A DNA stretch of 64,000 nucleotides. It comes from Sediminicola sp037203765 (GTDB lineage Bacteria; Bacteroidota; Bacteroidia; Flavobacteriales; Flavobacteriaceae). The position numbers were made by a program, and so were the translations under genes. Below, piece by piece: positions 8,424 through 17,119 of the stretch. The stretch spans positions 62,001-126,000 of the forward strand of contig NZ_JBBCAS010000003.1 of NCBI RefSeq assembly GCF_037203765.1, read 5' to 3'. The stretch's first letter is position 1, and each line of letters begins with the position of its first letter. Below the pieces are notes generated by a model, which saw nothing but the letters and a program-made list of their open reading frames with translations, was not told the DNA's origin and made no database searches.

Positions 8424-9329
8424 ATGAAATTACACATCTTAGGTTGTTATGCCGCAACGCCCAGAACCCTTACCAATCCCACATCACAGGTTCTGGAAAT
8501 TAAAAACCATCTTTTCTTGATCGATTGTGGGGAGGGTACACAGGTGGAATTAAGGAGACACAAAATAAAATTTTCCCGTATCCAGCATATTTTTATTTCC
8601 CATTTGCACGGAGACCACTTCTTTGGATTGCCGGGATTAATATCTACTTTTCGTTTACTGGGTCGTAAAACTGCATTGCATATCTATGGACCCAAGGGAA
8701 TAAAGGAGGCAGTGACCCTACTATTGAAACTAGGGGATTCATGGACCAATTATCCTTTGATATTTCATGAGCTCAATACAAAAGTACCCCAGGCCATTTT
8801 TGAGGATGAAAAGGTCAGTGTGGACACCATTCCTTTGGATCACAGAGTGTATACCAACGGATTTTTGTTTCGGGAGAAGCCAAGCGAACGAAAACTCAAT
8901 ATCGAGGTCGTAAAAAAATACAATATAGATATTTGTTACTATCAGAATATTAAAAATGGAAAGGATATTGTTTTGGATGATGGCACCATAGTGCCCAATC
9001 GTATCCTTACCATGGATCCTCCCAAACCCAAAAGTTATGCCTTCTGTAGTGATACAGCTTATATGCCTGCCATAGTGCCTCAGATTCACGAGGTTGATGT
9101 CCTGTACCATGAATCTACGTTCTTGGAGACAGAACAGCATATGGCCCCCAAAACAAAACACGCCACAGCCAAGGAAGCGGCAAATATTGCAAAGGCTGCC
9201 AATGTAGGTGTCCTTATCCTGGGCCATTATTCCACGCGCTATGCGTCTATTGAATTGTTCAAAGAAGAGGCTATGGAAGTTTTCGGGCGAGTAGAATTGG
9301 CAGATGATGGCAAGTCCTTTGAATTTTGA
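8424..9329 (+). CDS. rnz: Ribonuclease Z (tRNA 3' endonuclease)
   Basis: Cleaves the 3' trailer of tRNA precursors. This matters here because none of the three tRNAs in the window encodes CCA. The 301-residue protein begins MKLHILGCYAATPRTLTNPT and has the zinc motif HIFISHLHGDHFFGLPGLI (HxHxDH, residues about 60-70), then FCSDTAYMP and LGHYSTRY with the remaining metal ligands. The in-frame ATG at 8376 would add 16 residues unlike the family, so the ATG at 8424 is chosen. It is probably co-transcribed with pyrB and the small gene between them. Confidence 0.95.
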   Translation: MKLHILGCYAATPRTLTNPTSQVLEIKNHLFLIDCGEGTQVELRRHKIKFSRIQHIFISHLHGDHFFGLPGLISTFRLLGRKTALHIYGPKGIKEAVTLLLKLGDSWTNYPLIFHELNTKVPQAIFEDEKVSVDTIPLDHRVYTNGFLFREKPSERKLNIEVVKKYNIDICYYQNIKNGKDIVLDDGTIVPNRILTMDPPKPKSYAFCSDTAYMPAIVPQIHEVDVLYHESTFLETEQHMAPKTKHATAKEAANIAKAANVGVLILGHYSTRYASIELFKEEAMEVFGRVELADDGKSFEF

Positions 9330-9503
9330 TAGGCTCGGATATCCTGGAATGAAAATAGAATTTAATGTGCCTTAAGGCTCCGCTTATGTGTTTTTGTGGG
9401 CTACAGCCAAAATTTTGATAAAAAGCGTTTAGACTTTTCGTGTTTTGCGTTCTTTTCCCCATTTTTGTTAAGAAGTGCGGGGTCATAAATTATTCAATTT
9501 TAA

Positions 9504-10151
9504 ATGCAAAAGGATTTAGGCAATTATAGGAAAAGCTACGAAAAAAGTGCCTTGGAAGAGGGTACTATCTCGGACAATCCCATAGAATTATTCCAAAAGT
9601 GGTTTTATGAGGTGGAAGCTTCTGATGGAGTGGATGAACCCAATGCCATGACCGTTTCTACAATTGGATTGGACGGTTTTCCAAAAAGCAGGGTGGTGCT
9701 CCTTAAAAAGTATACCTATGAAGGATTTATCTTTTACACCAATTATACCAGTGAAAAAGGCAAGGCCATAGCGAACAATCCGAATGTTTGCCTTTCTTTT
9801 TTTTGGCCCAATATGGAGCGACAGATCATCATTAAGGGAAGGGCAGAGAAGTTGGCCGAAAACCTTTCCGATGGATATTTCGAATCTAGGCCTGAAGGTA
9901 GTAAGCTTGGGGCGATTGTTTCTGACCAAAGCAGTGTAATCCCTTCGCGCCAAGTATTGGAAGAAAAATTGAAAGCACTTGAAAGAGAGTTCGAGGGAAA
10001 AGAAATAAAGCGACCTGATTTTTGGGGTGGATTTATGGTGAGACCAGTATCGATGGAATTTTGGCAGGGTAGGCCCAATAGATTGCACGATAGGGTGAGG
10101 TACTCCTTGCAGGATGATTACCATTGGAAAATTGAACGTTTGGCACCTTAA
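9504..10151 (+). CDS. pdxH: Pyridoxamine 5'-phosphate oxidase
   Basis: FMN enzyme that oxidises pyridoxamine or pyridoxine 5'-phosphate to PLP, the cofactor of several enzymes coded nearby (threonine synthase and the deaminase). The 215-residue protein shows NAMTVSTIGLDGFPKSRVVL, the FMN-binding GFIFYTNYTSEKGKAIANNP, RQIIIKGRAEKL and the C-terminal RPNRLHDRVRY signature. Length and start are standard. The 174-bp stretch before it holds no gene. It is 11 bp upstream of sixA and may share its transcript. Confidence 0.96.
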   Translation: MQKDLGNYRKSYEKSALEEGTISDNPIELFQKWFYEVEASDGVDEPNAMTVSTIGLDGFPKSRVVLLKKYTYEGFIFYTNYTSEKGKAIANNPNVCLSFFWPNMERQIIIKGRAEKLAENLSDGYFESRPEGSKLGAIVSDQSSVIPSRQVLEEKLKALEREFEGKEIKRPDFWGGFMVRPVSMEFWQGRPNRLHDRVRYSLQDDYHWKIERLAP

Positions 10152-10162
10152 AATCGAAGAAC

Positions 10163-10651
10163 ATGAAAACATTGATCCTTATACGTCATGGAAAATCATC
10201 TTGGGATTATCAAGTGAACGACCAGGATAGGCCGTTGAAAGAGCGTGGAATAAATGATGGCCACCTGGTGGGCGCCGAATTAAAATCCAAGCATATTCAA
10301 ATAGATGCGGTATTTTCAAGTCCCGCCAATAGGGCCTTACATACCTGTATGATCGTATTGCGAAAACTGGGATTTCCCTTAAAGAGGCTAGAGATCACCT
10401 CGGAATTATATGATTTCTCCGGTGAAGACGTATTGCGCTTTGTTAGAAATTTGGATAACAAGTATCAAACCGTACTAATTTTTGGGCATAACTACGCCTT
10501 TACCAATATAGCCAATACCCTTGGGAACAAATCCATTGACAATGTTCCTACGACGGGCATGGTACAGATAAATTTTAAAGAAGATCGTTGGGAGGCCATA
10601 TCAAAAGGGATTACCGAGCGGACAATATTCCCCAAACAACTTAAAAAATGA
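10163..10651 (+). CDS. sixA: SixA-type phosphohistidine phosphatase
   Basis: A 162-residue histidine phosphatase of the phosphoglycerate mutase fold. The catalytic RHG motif is at the very start (MKTLILIRHGKSSWD). The second-half residues appear in VFSSPANRALHTCMIVLR and VLIFGHNYAFTNIANTLG, the GHN motif. SixA in E. coli removes phosphate from histidine in signalling or PTS proteins. Its stop overlaps the ppk1 start by 4 bp (ATGA), so the two are translated together, and a link with polyphosphate or phosphate handling is suggested by context only. Confidence 0.9.
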   Translation: MKTLILIRHGKSSWDYQVNDQDRPLKERGINDGHLVGAELKSKHIQIDAVFSSPANRALHTCMIVLRKLGFPLKRLEITSELYDFSGEDVLRFVRNLDNKYQTVLIFGHNYAFTNIANTLGNKSIDNVPTTGMVQINFKEDRWEAISKGITERTIFPKQLKK

Positions 10652-12732
10652 TCAAACCCAAATACCAATATATCAACCGTGAAATAAGCTGGTTGCAATT
10701 TAATGAGCGCGTTTTACAGGAAAGCGCAGACAAGAATGTCCCATTGATAGAGCGACTAAGGTTTGTTGGGATATTCTCCAATAATTTGGATGAATTTTTT
10801 AAAGTGCGCTATGCTACGGTAAAACGGATTGTTGAGGCCGGGAGATCTGGAAAAAGTGTTCTAGGGGGCGAAATAGCCAAAGATTTGTTGGAGGAAATCA
10901 CGGAAATTGTTATTCGTCAACAGACCAAGAGTTTAAAAATATTGGGTGACATCGAAAAGGAATTGGAGACCAAGAATATTTTTTTGATCAATGAGACGGA
11001 GATTACCGAAGATCAGTCAGATTTTATCAAGAGTTATTTTGCCCAAAAGGTGAGTCCTGTTTTAATGACGATTATCCTGAATGATCTGGCGGAATTCCCA
11101 ACCCTTAAGGACACAGCGGCATATCTGGCCGTGAAAATTATCCTGAAAAAGGACGACAAATACCCTACAGATGACGGGAAGAAGGAAAAGCGCTATGCCC
11201 TTATCGAGATCCCAAAGGGAATAGACCGTTTTGTAGTAATACCGACAGAAGGGGAGAGGAGTTATATTATCATGTTGGATGACCTCATTCGGTACTCGTT
11301 GGGGAATATTTTTAACATGTTCAATTATGAGTCCATAACCGCTCATATGATCAAGATTACGCGTGATGCAGAACTGGATATCGACAATGATCTGAGCAAG
11401 AGTTTTATAGAAAAGATATCTTCCAGTGTGGAGCACCGAAAGATCAGTGACCCTGTCCGCTTTGTCTACGACAAGAATATAGGCAGGGACACCTTGGAGT
11501 TCTTAAAGGAAAAAATGAACATAGAGGATACGGATAGTGTTATCCCTGGAGGTAGGTACCACAATAGAAGGGACTATATGGGCTTTCCAAGTTTGGGTAG
11601 GGAAGACTTGATGTATGAAAAAATAAAACCCCTACCGGTAAAAGGATTTGCTTTGGAAGGGAGTTTGTTCAATCAGATTGCGGAGAAGGACTACCTACAA
11701 TATACCCCATACCATACCTTTTCATACGTGATAAGGTTCTTGAGGGAGGCCGCCTTGGATCCCAAGGTAAAAAGCATTAAGATCACGGTCTATCGTCTGG
11801 CCGACAATTCACAGGTGACCGCCTCTTTGATCAATGCTGTGAAAAATGGCAAACAGGTAACCGTTCAAATAGAACTCCAGGCTAGGTTTGATGAACAGGC
11901 CAATATCCAATACGCGGAACAGCTTCAGGCAGAAGGGGTCAAACTCATTTTTGGGGTTCCGGGATTAAAGGTCCATAGTAAAATATGTCTCATTGAAAGG
12001 GAGGAAGATGGTGTTCTTAAACGTTACGGATTCATAAGCACAGGAAACTTTAACGAAGCGACAGCTAGGATATATACAGACTACACCCTGTTTACCGCCC
12101 ATGACCCTATTTTGAAGGAATTGAACATGGTTTTTGATTTTTTTGAAACCACTTATAAGATCAATAAGTACAAACATCTAATTGTTTCGCCCCACTATAC
12201 CAAGAATACATTCAAAAAACTGATAGATAAGGAGATTGAAAATGCCAAAGCCGGCAAGGAAGCCTATATCAAAATAAAAATGAACAGTTTCACCTCCTAC
12301 AAAATGGTCGACAAGCTCTATGAGGCCAGTAGGGCCGGGGTGAAAATTCAATTGATCATCAGAGGGATCTGTTGCTTGGTGCCAGGAGTAAAAGGTCTAA
12401 GTGAGAATATAGAAGCCATTAGTGTGGTCGATAAATTTTTGGAGCATCCCCGGGTCTTTATATTCTCCAATAATGGTGACCCCAAGATATATATATCCTC
12501 TGCAGATTGGATGACAAGGAACCTGGATTATAGGGTAGAGGTCGGATGTCCAATTTATGACACCGATCTAAAACAGGAGTTGCTGGATACCTTTGAAATT
12601 TCTTGGCGGGATAATGTCAAGGCTAGGGTCTTTTGTGCCAATCAGGATAATGCCTACAGAAAGAACAATAAGGTCAAGGTCCGTTCCCAATTTGCTATTT
12701 ATGATTACTACCTCAATAAATTAAACACTTAA
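10648..12732 (+). CDS. ppk1: Polyphosphate kinase 1
   Basis: Makes inorganic polyphosphate from ATP. The 694-residue protein has the family order: N-terminal helical domain (INREISWLQFNERVLQES), head domain, then two phospholipase D-like catalytic domains. The autophosphorylated His is in GVPGLKVHSKICLIERE (residue about 437) and the second catalytic region is YISSADWMTRNLDYRVEV. The FNFNEATARIY-like segment (GNFNEATARIYTDY) is also present. It overlaps sixA by 4 bp and is followed 13 bp later by ppx, so synthesis and breakdown are coded in one operon. Confidence 0.97.
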   Translation: MIKPKYQYINREISWLQFNERVLQESADKNVPLIERLRFVGIFSNNLDEFFKVRYATVKRIVEAGRSGKSVLGGEIAKDLLEEITEIVIRQQTKSLKILGDIEKELETKNIFLINETEITEDQSDFIKSYFAQKVSPVLMTIILNDLAEFPTLKDTAAYLAVKIILKKDDKYPTDDGKKEKRYALIEIPKGIDRFVVIPTEGERSYIIMLDDLIRYSLGNIFNMFNYESITAHMIKITRDAELDIDNDLSKSFIEKISSSVEHRKISDPVRFVYDKNIGRDTLEFLKEKMNIEDTDSVIPGGRYHNRRDYMGFPSLGREDLMYEKIKPLPVKGFALEGSLFNQIAEKDYLQYTPYHTFSYVIRFLREAALDPKVKSIKITVYRLADNSQVTASLINAVKNGKQVTVQIELQARFDEQANIQYAEQLQAEGVKLIFGVPGLKVHSKICLIEREEDGVLKRYGFISTGNFNEATARIYTDYTLFTAHDPILKELNMVFDFFETTYKINKYKHLIVSPHYTKNTFKKLIDKEIENAKAGKEAYIKIKMNSFTSYKMVDKLYEASRAGVKIQLIIRGICCLVPGVKGLSENIEAISVVDKFLEHPRVFIFSNNGDPKIYISSADWMTRNLDYRVEVGCPIYDTDLKQELLDTFEISWRDNVKARVFCANQDNAYRKNNKVKVRSQFAIYDYYLNKLNT

Positions 12733-12745
12733 CCCCTCGGATATT

Positions 12746-13633
12746 TTGAAGATAAGAAAGTTTGCAGCTATAGATATTGGTTCCAATGCAATCCGCTTGT
12801 TGATTCACAACGTGATAGAGGAGAAAGACAAGAAGACCCAATTCAGAAAAAGCTCCTTGATCAGGGTTCCCGTCCGTTTGGGGGAGGATTCTTTTACGGT
12901 TGGAGAAATTTCGGAACGCAATGAGGAACGCATGTTGAATGCCATGAAAGCGTTTAAATTGATCATGGATGTGAATGGCGTGGAGAAGTACATGGCATGT
13001 GCCACTTCCGCAATTAGAGAGGCAAATAATGGTTATGAGATCGTAGAACGGATCTATGAGGATTCTGGAGTAAAAATAGAAGTGATAGACGGGAAAAAGG
13101 AGGCGGCTATCATTGCTTCCACGGATTTAAAGCAATTGATCCAAAACGATCAATCCTACCTTTATATAGATGTTGGTGGGGGCAGCACAGAATTTACCCT
13201 ATTTACCGATGGCAAAATAAAAATTTCCAAATCATTTAAAATAGGAACGGTTCGTATTCTCAATAATTTGGTAGGAGAAGGAATTTGGAAAAAAATAGAA
13301 TTGTGGATCAAGGAAAACATTAATGGTCTAAGTAAAATTACCATTATAGGTTCTGGGGGAAATATCAATAAACTCCACAAAATGTCCGGTAGAAAAGAGG
13401 GGGAACCATTATCGTATATCTGGCTCAATGCCCAATACCACTTTTTGGAAAGTATGAGTTATGAAGATAGGGTGTCAGAATTGGGACTCAATCCTGATAG
13501 GGCCGATGTTATTATTCCAGCCTCCCGTATCTATTTATCGGCAGCCAAGTGGTGCGGGGCCAAGAAAATTTATGTGCCCAAAATTGGATTGTCCGATGGT
13601 ATTATCAAGACGCTGTATTATTCCGAACAATAA
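12746..13633 (+). CDS. Exopolyphosphatase / Ppx-GppA phosphatase family
   Basis: A 295-residue ASKHA-fold phosphatase that in the family hydrolyses terminal phosphate from polyphosphate or converts pppGpp to ppGpp. The phosphate-1 loop is FAAIDIGSNAIRLLI and the phosphate-2 loop is YIDVGGGSTEFTLF. It is the short form with only the two N-terminal subdomains, without the C-terminal HD domain of E. coli Ppx. The start codon is TTG at 12746 (then AAG ATA AGA), and no ATG lies near enough to keep the first loop. The position right after ppk1 favours exopolyphosphatase over GppA. Confidence 0.92.
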   Translation: MKIRKFAAIDIGSNAIRLLIHNVIEEKDKKTQFRKSSLIRVPVRLGEDSFTVGEISERNEERMLNAMKAFKLIMDVNGVEKYMACATSAIREANNGYEIVERIYEDSGVKIEVIDGKKEAAIIASTDLKQLIQNDQSYLYIDVGGGSTEFTLFTDGKIKISKSFKIGTVRILNNLVGEGIWKKIELWIKENINGLSKITIIGSGGNINKLHKMSGRKEGEPLSYIWLNAQYHFLESMSYEDRVSELGLNPDRADVIIPASRIYLSAAKWCGAKKIYVPKIGLSDGIIKTLYYSEQ

Positions 13634-13671
13634 GGGGGTAAAGGAGAAAGAAATTTTTTAGAATGGATTTC

Positions 13672-14253
13672 CTAGCCGTGGATAGATTCCTTGGTACCAA
13701 GATCCTTCATGATCTGCGCCTCATAGGTCAATAAATCCTGCCATTTTTGATCTACTTCCTCCCGCTCGCCATATTGGCGGGCAAACTTTAAAAACATGGT
13801 ATAATGTCCGGCCTCGCTGACCATTAGTTTATGGTAGAATTCTGCCAACTCTTTGTCCTTCAGTTGTTCGGAAAGTAATCTAAAACGCTCACAACTTCTG
13901 GCTTCGATCAAAGCTGCATAGAGCAGCCTATGTACCAATTGTGTGGTGCGGCTGCCGCCTTTGGGGAAAAACTTGATCAGTTCCAGTACATACGCATCTT
14001 TCCGGTCTCTTCCAAGTACTTGTCCTCTGGCAATAATCCTATCGTGGACCATCTTAAAATGGCCCATTTCTTCCCTGGTTAGGGCTACCATTTCCTGTAC
14101 AAGATCTGTATACTCCGGGAAACCTACAATAAGTGAAATTGCCGTGGCAGCGGCTTTTTGTTCACAATAGGCATGATCGGTCAAAATTTCGTCTATATTT
14201 TTTTCTACAATATTTACCCAACGTGGGTCTGTAGGTAGTTTAAGGCCTAGCAT
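13672..14253 (-). CDS. miaE: tRNA-(ms2io6A)-hydroxylase-like diiron protein
   Basis: MiaE hydroxylates the isopentenyl group of ms2i6A at tRNA position 37. The 193-residue helical protein carries ferritin-like diiron ligands in LTREEMGHFKMVHD, EARSCERFRLLSEQ and MVSEAGHYTMFLKF, with a fourth glutamate in the first helix (CEQKAAATA). Length matches the family. It is transcribed towards ppx with a 38-bp gap and is divergent from the ebo operon. A CAAAATTA at 14271-14278 (TAATTTTG on the minus strand) is a plausible -7 box. Confidence 0.9.
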   Translation of the reverse strand: MLGLKLPTDPRWVNIVEKNIDEILTDHAYCEQKAAATAISLIVGFPEYTDLVQEMVALTREEMGHFKMVHDRIIARGQVLGRDRKDAYVLELIKFFPKGGSRTTQLVHRLLYAALIEARSCERFRLLSEQLKDKELAEFYHKLMVSEAGHYTMFLKFARQYGEREEVDQKWQDLLTYEAQIMKDLGTKESIHG

Positions 14254-14451
14254 TTTATTATATTTGAAAACAAAATTAAGTAGAATTTTATAAAGTGAAT
14301 TTTTCTCTGGCGATTTTTTGATTTGGGGAGAATTTAACCTTTTGAAGATACTTTTCTTTTTCGATTCCAGTTATCATTGTCAACATGTCTGGATTCGGCA
14401 AAAAGATAAACCTTGAATACTAAAATTTATATCGGAAATTAGTATTAGTAT

Positions 14452-15306
14452 ATGTCATTAGAAAATGTAAGTCAAGAACTGCGAAAGGTCCTTTATCTTA
14501 ATATGGATGCTGATCTATTGCAATGGTTGGAAGAAAAGAAAGATGTTGTTATTGGTAACAGGTCCCCTAAAGACCTGTATATGACCTATAGTTTAATGGC
14601 TTCCAAAATCAACTCTGGAGGAAATGTAAAAATGCCTTCAGACCAGAATAGTGTAATGCAATATTTGGAGACCCAAAAGGCAGATCTTTTGCAGATCAGC
14701 AGGGTGTACCTTTTGATCAATGTTCTGGAAGCTGATGAGGATTTCTTTTTTGACAAGGTGGCCAACATAATTCAGGTTTCGGACACCGGAGAGTTGGAAA
14801 CTTTTTTAAAGTTTCTGGTATTGATGCCCAATTCGGGCAGCTACAAGAATGTTGCTGTGGAGGCTCTTAGGACCAATATTGCGACCATTTTTGATGCCAT
14901 TTCACTAAATAATCCATATCCTGCCGCCTTTTTCAATGATCAGCAATGGAACCAGATGTATTTGAAAGCGGCATTTATGGGAAGGAATCTAAGCGCTATA
15001 ATGGATATTGATGCCAGGGCCAACAAGGATCTGACCAGAATAATTTCAGATTATGCCCATGAGAGATGGGCGGCTTCCCGAAGTGTAGATCCTTATTTTT
15101 GGAGACCCGTCGGCAATTTCATCAACGACTCCATATTGGATGATATGAGAAGGTTATTCCAAAGTGATAACGAAAAGGAAAATTTGGCTGCGGCCCTTTC
15201 CTGTTCCATATCAGATCATTCAGAGGCCAAAGAATTACTTAACAATTACCCTCAAATAAAGAAGAAGATAGACCAAGGTTTAATTACCTGGAATAATATA
15301 AATTGA
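14452..15306 (+). CDS. eboA: EboA domain-containing protein
   Basis: First gene of a six-gene ebo cluster. The 284-residue protein is soluble and mostly helical, with no signal peptide and no recognisable catalytic motif. Typical stretches include VSQELRKVLYLNMDADLLQW, SGSYKNVAVEALRTNIATIF and SLNNPYPAAFFNDQQWNQMY, the last region being what I recognise as the EboA family core. Its biochemical role is not known. The ebo operon was described from cyanobacterial gene clusters, including scytonemin loci, and from plastids of eustigmatophyte algae. The identity rests on gene order and family resemblance together. No clear promoter was found in the 198-bp gap before it. Confidence 0.85.
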   Translation: MSLENVSQELRKVLYLNMDADLLQWLEEKKDVVIGNRSPKDLYMTYSLMASKINSGGNVKMPSDQNSVMQYLETQKADLLQISRVYLLINVLEADEDFFFDKVANIIQVSDTGELETFLKFLVLMPNSGSYKNVAVEALRTNIATIFDAISLNNPYPAAFFNDQQWNQMYLKAAFMGRNLSAIMDIDARANKDLTRIISDYAHERWAASRSVDPYFWRPVGNFINDSILDDMRRLFQSDNEKENLAAALSCSISDHSEAKELLNNYPQIKKKIDQGLITWNNIN

Positions 15307-15307
15307 T

Positions 15308-16216
15308 ATGAAAGATAATTTAATGTTTATAGACCCCCACGTACACATGACCTCTAGGACAACAGATGACTATGAGGCCATGGCGGCGGCGGGCATAGTA
15401 GCTATAATAGAACCTTCCTTTTGGTTGGGCCAACCTAGGACACAAGTGGGGTCTTTTCAGGATTATTACAGTAGTCTTGTGGGATGGGAACCCTTTAGGG
15501 CAAGTCAGTTTGGGATCAAACACTATTGCACCATAGGTTTGAATTCCAAGGAAGCCAACAATGAGGCATTGGCGGAACAGGTCATCGAATTATTGCCCTT
15601 GTATTTTCATAAAGAGAATGTGGTTGCCATTGGTGAAATTGGTTATGATGATCAAACTCCTGCAGAGGATAAGTATTTTAGGATGCAACTCGATATGGCA
15701 AGAGAATTGAATATGACCGTTCAGGTGCACACGCCTCATAGGGATAAAAAAGCCGGAACAATTAAAAGTATGGAAGTTTGTTTGGAGCATGGCCTGGACC
15801 CTTCCAATGTGATCATAGATCACAATAATGAGGAAACGGTAAAGGAAGTTTTGGATAGAGGTTTTATAGCAGCTTTTACGATTTATCCCAAAACCAAGAT
15901 GGGGAACGAAAGAATGGTAGAGGTGGTGCGAAAGTTTGGAAGTACCAACATCATTGTGGACAGTTCAGCAGATTGGGGGGTGAGTGATCCGCTCGCCGTG
16001 CCAAAGACAGCTGCCTTAATGCTCCATAACGGTATAGCGCGCGAAGATGTCATAAAGACCTGCTATCAGAATGCTTTGGAGGCCTTTGGCAAGAATGGAA
16101 AGATGAAGGAAGAACATTGGTTGGGAAGCAATAATATAGACCAGCGGGAATTGTTCAATGACAACAGTGTATTAAGGGGGCAAGAACCAAAAATAGAAGG
16201 GAACAAAATTGTCTGA
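15308..16216 (+). CDS. eboB: EboB: TatD-family metal-dependent hydrolase
   Basis: A 302-residue amidohydrolase-fold protein starting 2 bp after eboA. Metal ligands of the TatD group are visible: MFIDPHVHMTS (HxH), AIGEIGYDDQTP (Glu), TVQVHTPHRDKKAG (His), VIIDHNNEETV (His) and IVDSSADWGVSD (Asp). All are intact, so it should be catalytically competent. TatD proteins are nucleases in other contexts, but within ebo clusters this member is assumed to act on a small metabolite. The substrate is unknown. Its stop overlaps the TTG start of the next gene by 8 bp, showing tight coupling. Confidence 0.88.
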   Translation: MKDNLMFIDPHVHMTSRTTDDYEAMAAAGIVAIIEPSFWLGQPRTQVGSFQDYYSSLVGWEPFRASQFGIKHYCTIGLNSKEANNEALAEQVIELLPLYFHKENVVAIGEIGYDDQTPAEDKYFRMQLDMARELNMTVQVHTPHRDKKAGTIKSMEVCLEHGLDPSNVIIDHNNEETVKEVLDRGFIAAFTIYPKTKMGNERMVEVVRKFGSTNIIVDSSADWGVSDPLAVPKTAALMLHNGIAREDVIKTCYQNALEAFGKNGKMKEEHWLGSNNIDQRELFNDNSVLRGQEPKIEGNKIV

Positions 16217-17108
16217 TAGATATTCTTTTGCCAAGGGGTGCCTTATTTTAATGCGCCCTCCAAATTTACCGACAGCTGCGGCCGATATATTAACGGGTGG
16301 CGCTATTATTGGGGTGTTTGTACAAGACGGAATTTTGTGGTCCTATAATTTTTTGGCTCTCATACTCGCCTCCATACTGCTGTATGCTGGGGGGGTGGTG
16401 CTAAATGATGTTTTTGATGCCAAGATTGATGCTCTGGAAAGACCGGAGCGGCCAATCCCTCAAGGCGTGGTATCCTTGCGGACCGCGGCTATTTTAGGAG
16501 GTGCGTTATTGATGATAGGTGTTCTTCTATCATTTTTATGCCATAAGGAAGCAGGGATTGTGGCTGTGGTATTGGCCGGATTCATTCTTCTGTATGATGC
16601 CTTGGCCAAGAACCATTCTTTTTTTGGTCCTTTGGTCATGGGAAGTTGTAGAGGCCTTAATCTTTTGTTGGGAATGAGCCTTCTTGGATTTCCGGAGTGG
16701 TCCAAATGGTATTTTATAATGCTGCCAATTATTTATATAGGTGCAGTTACGTTAATTAGTAGGGGGGAGGTCCATGGAAACAACAAACGTAATATTGTAC
16801 TATCGGGTCTCCTATATGCATTGGTGGCGTCCTCTATCTTTTTAATAATGTTACGGGATAGGTCTAGTTTTTTTACGGTCATCCCTTTTTTGATTTTATT
16901 TGTTGTGTCCATTTTTCGGCCGCTGATAAAAGCCTATAGAGTCAATACTCCGGAGCATATAAAAAAGGCCGTCAAGATGGGTGTATTGTCCCTTGTTTTG
17001 ATGGATGCTGCATTGGCATCGGCCAATTCAACGTGGTGGGTAGGGGTCATGATTGTCCTCTTGTTGCCTTTATCTTTATTATTATCCAAACGTTTTTCAG
17101 TAACGTAA
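16209..17108 (+). CDS. eboC: EboC: UbiA-like prenyltransferase
   Basis: Integral membrane prenyltransferase of the UbiA superfamily, 299 residues with about eight hydrophobic segments. The first Asp-rich site is in VVLNDVFDAKIDALERPERP (NDxxDxxxD type) near residues 66-85, preceded by RPPNLPTAAADILTGGAI, typical of the EboC branch. The second site is partly visible in ILLYDALAKN. It presumably joins an isoprenoid chain to an acceptor made or changed by EboD and EboB, which is inference. The start codon is TTG at 16209, overlapping eboB by 8 bp, with no nearby ATG that keeps the first helix. Confidence 0.9.
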   Translation: MSDRYSFAKGCLILMRPPNLPTAAADILTGGAIIGVFVQDGILWSYNFLALILASILLYAGGVVLNDVFDAKIDALERPERPIPQGVVSLRTAAILGGALLMIGVLLSFLCHKEAGIVAVVLAGFILLYDALAKNHSFFGPLVMGSCRGLNLLLGMSLLGFPEWSKWYFIMLPIIYIGAVTLISRGEVHGNNKRNIVLSGLLYALVASSIFLIMLRDRSSFFTVIPFLILFVVSIFRPLIKAYRVNTPEHIKKAVKMGVLSLVLMDAALASANSTWWVGVMIVLLLPLSLLLSKRFSVT

Positions 17109-17119
17109 TCTATGCATTC

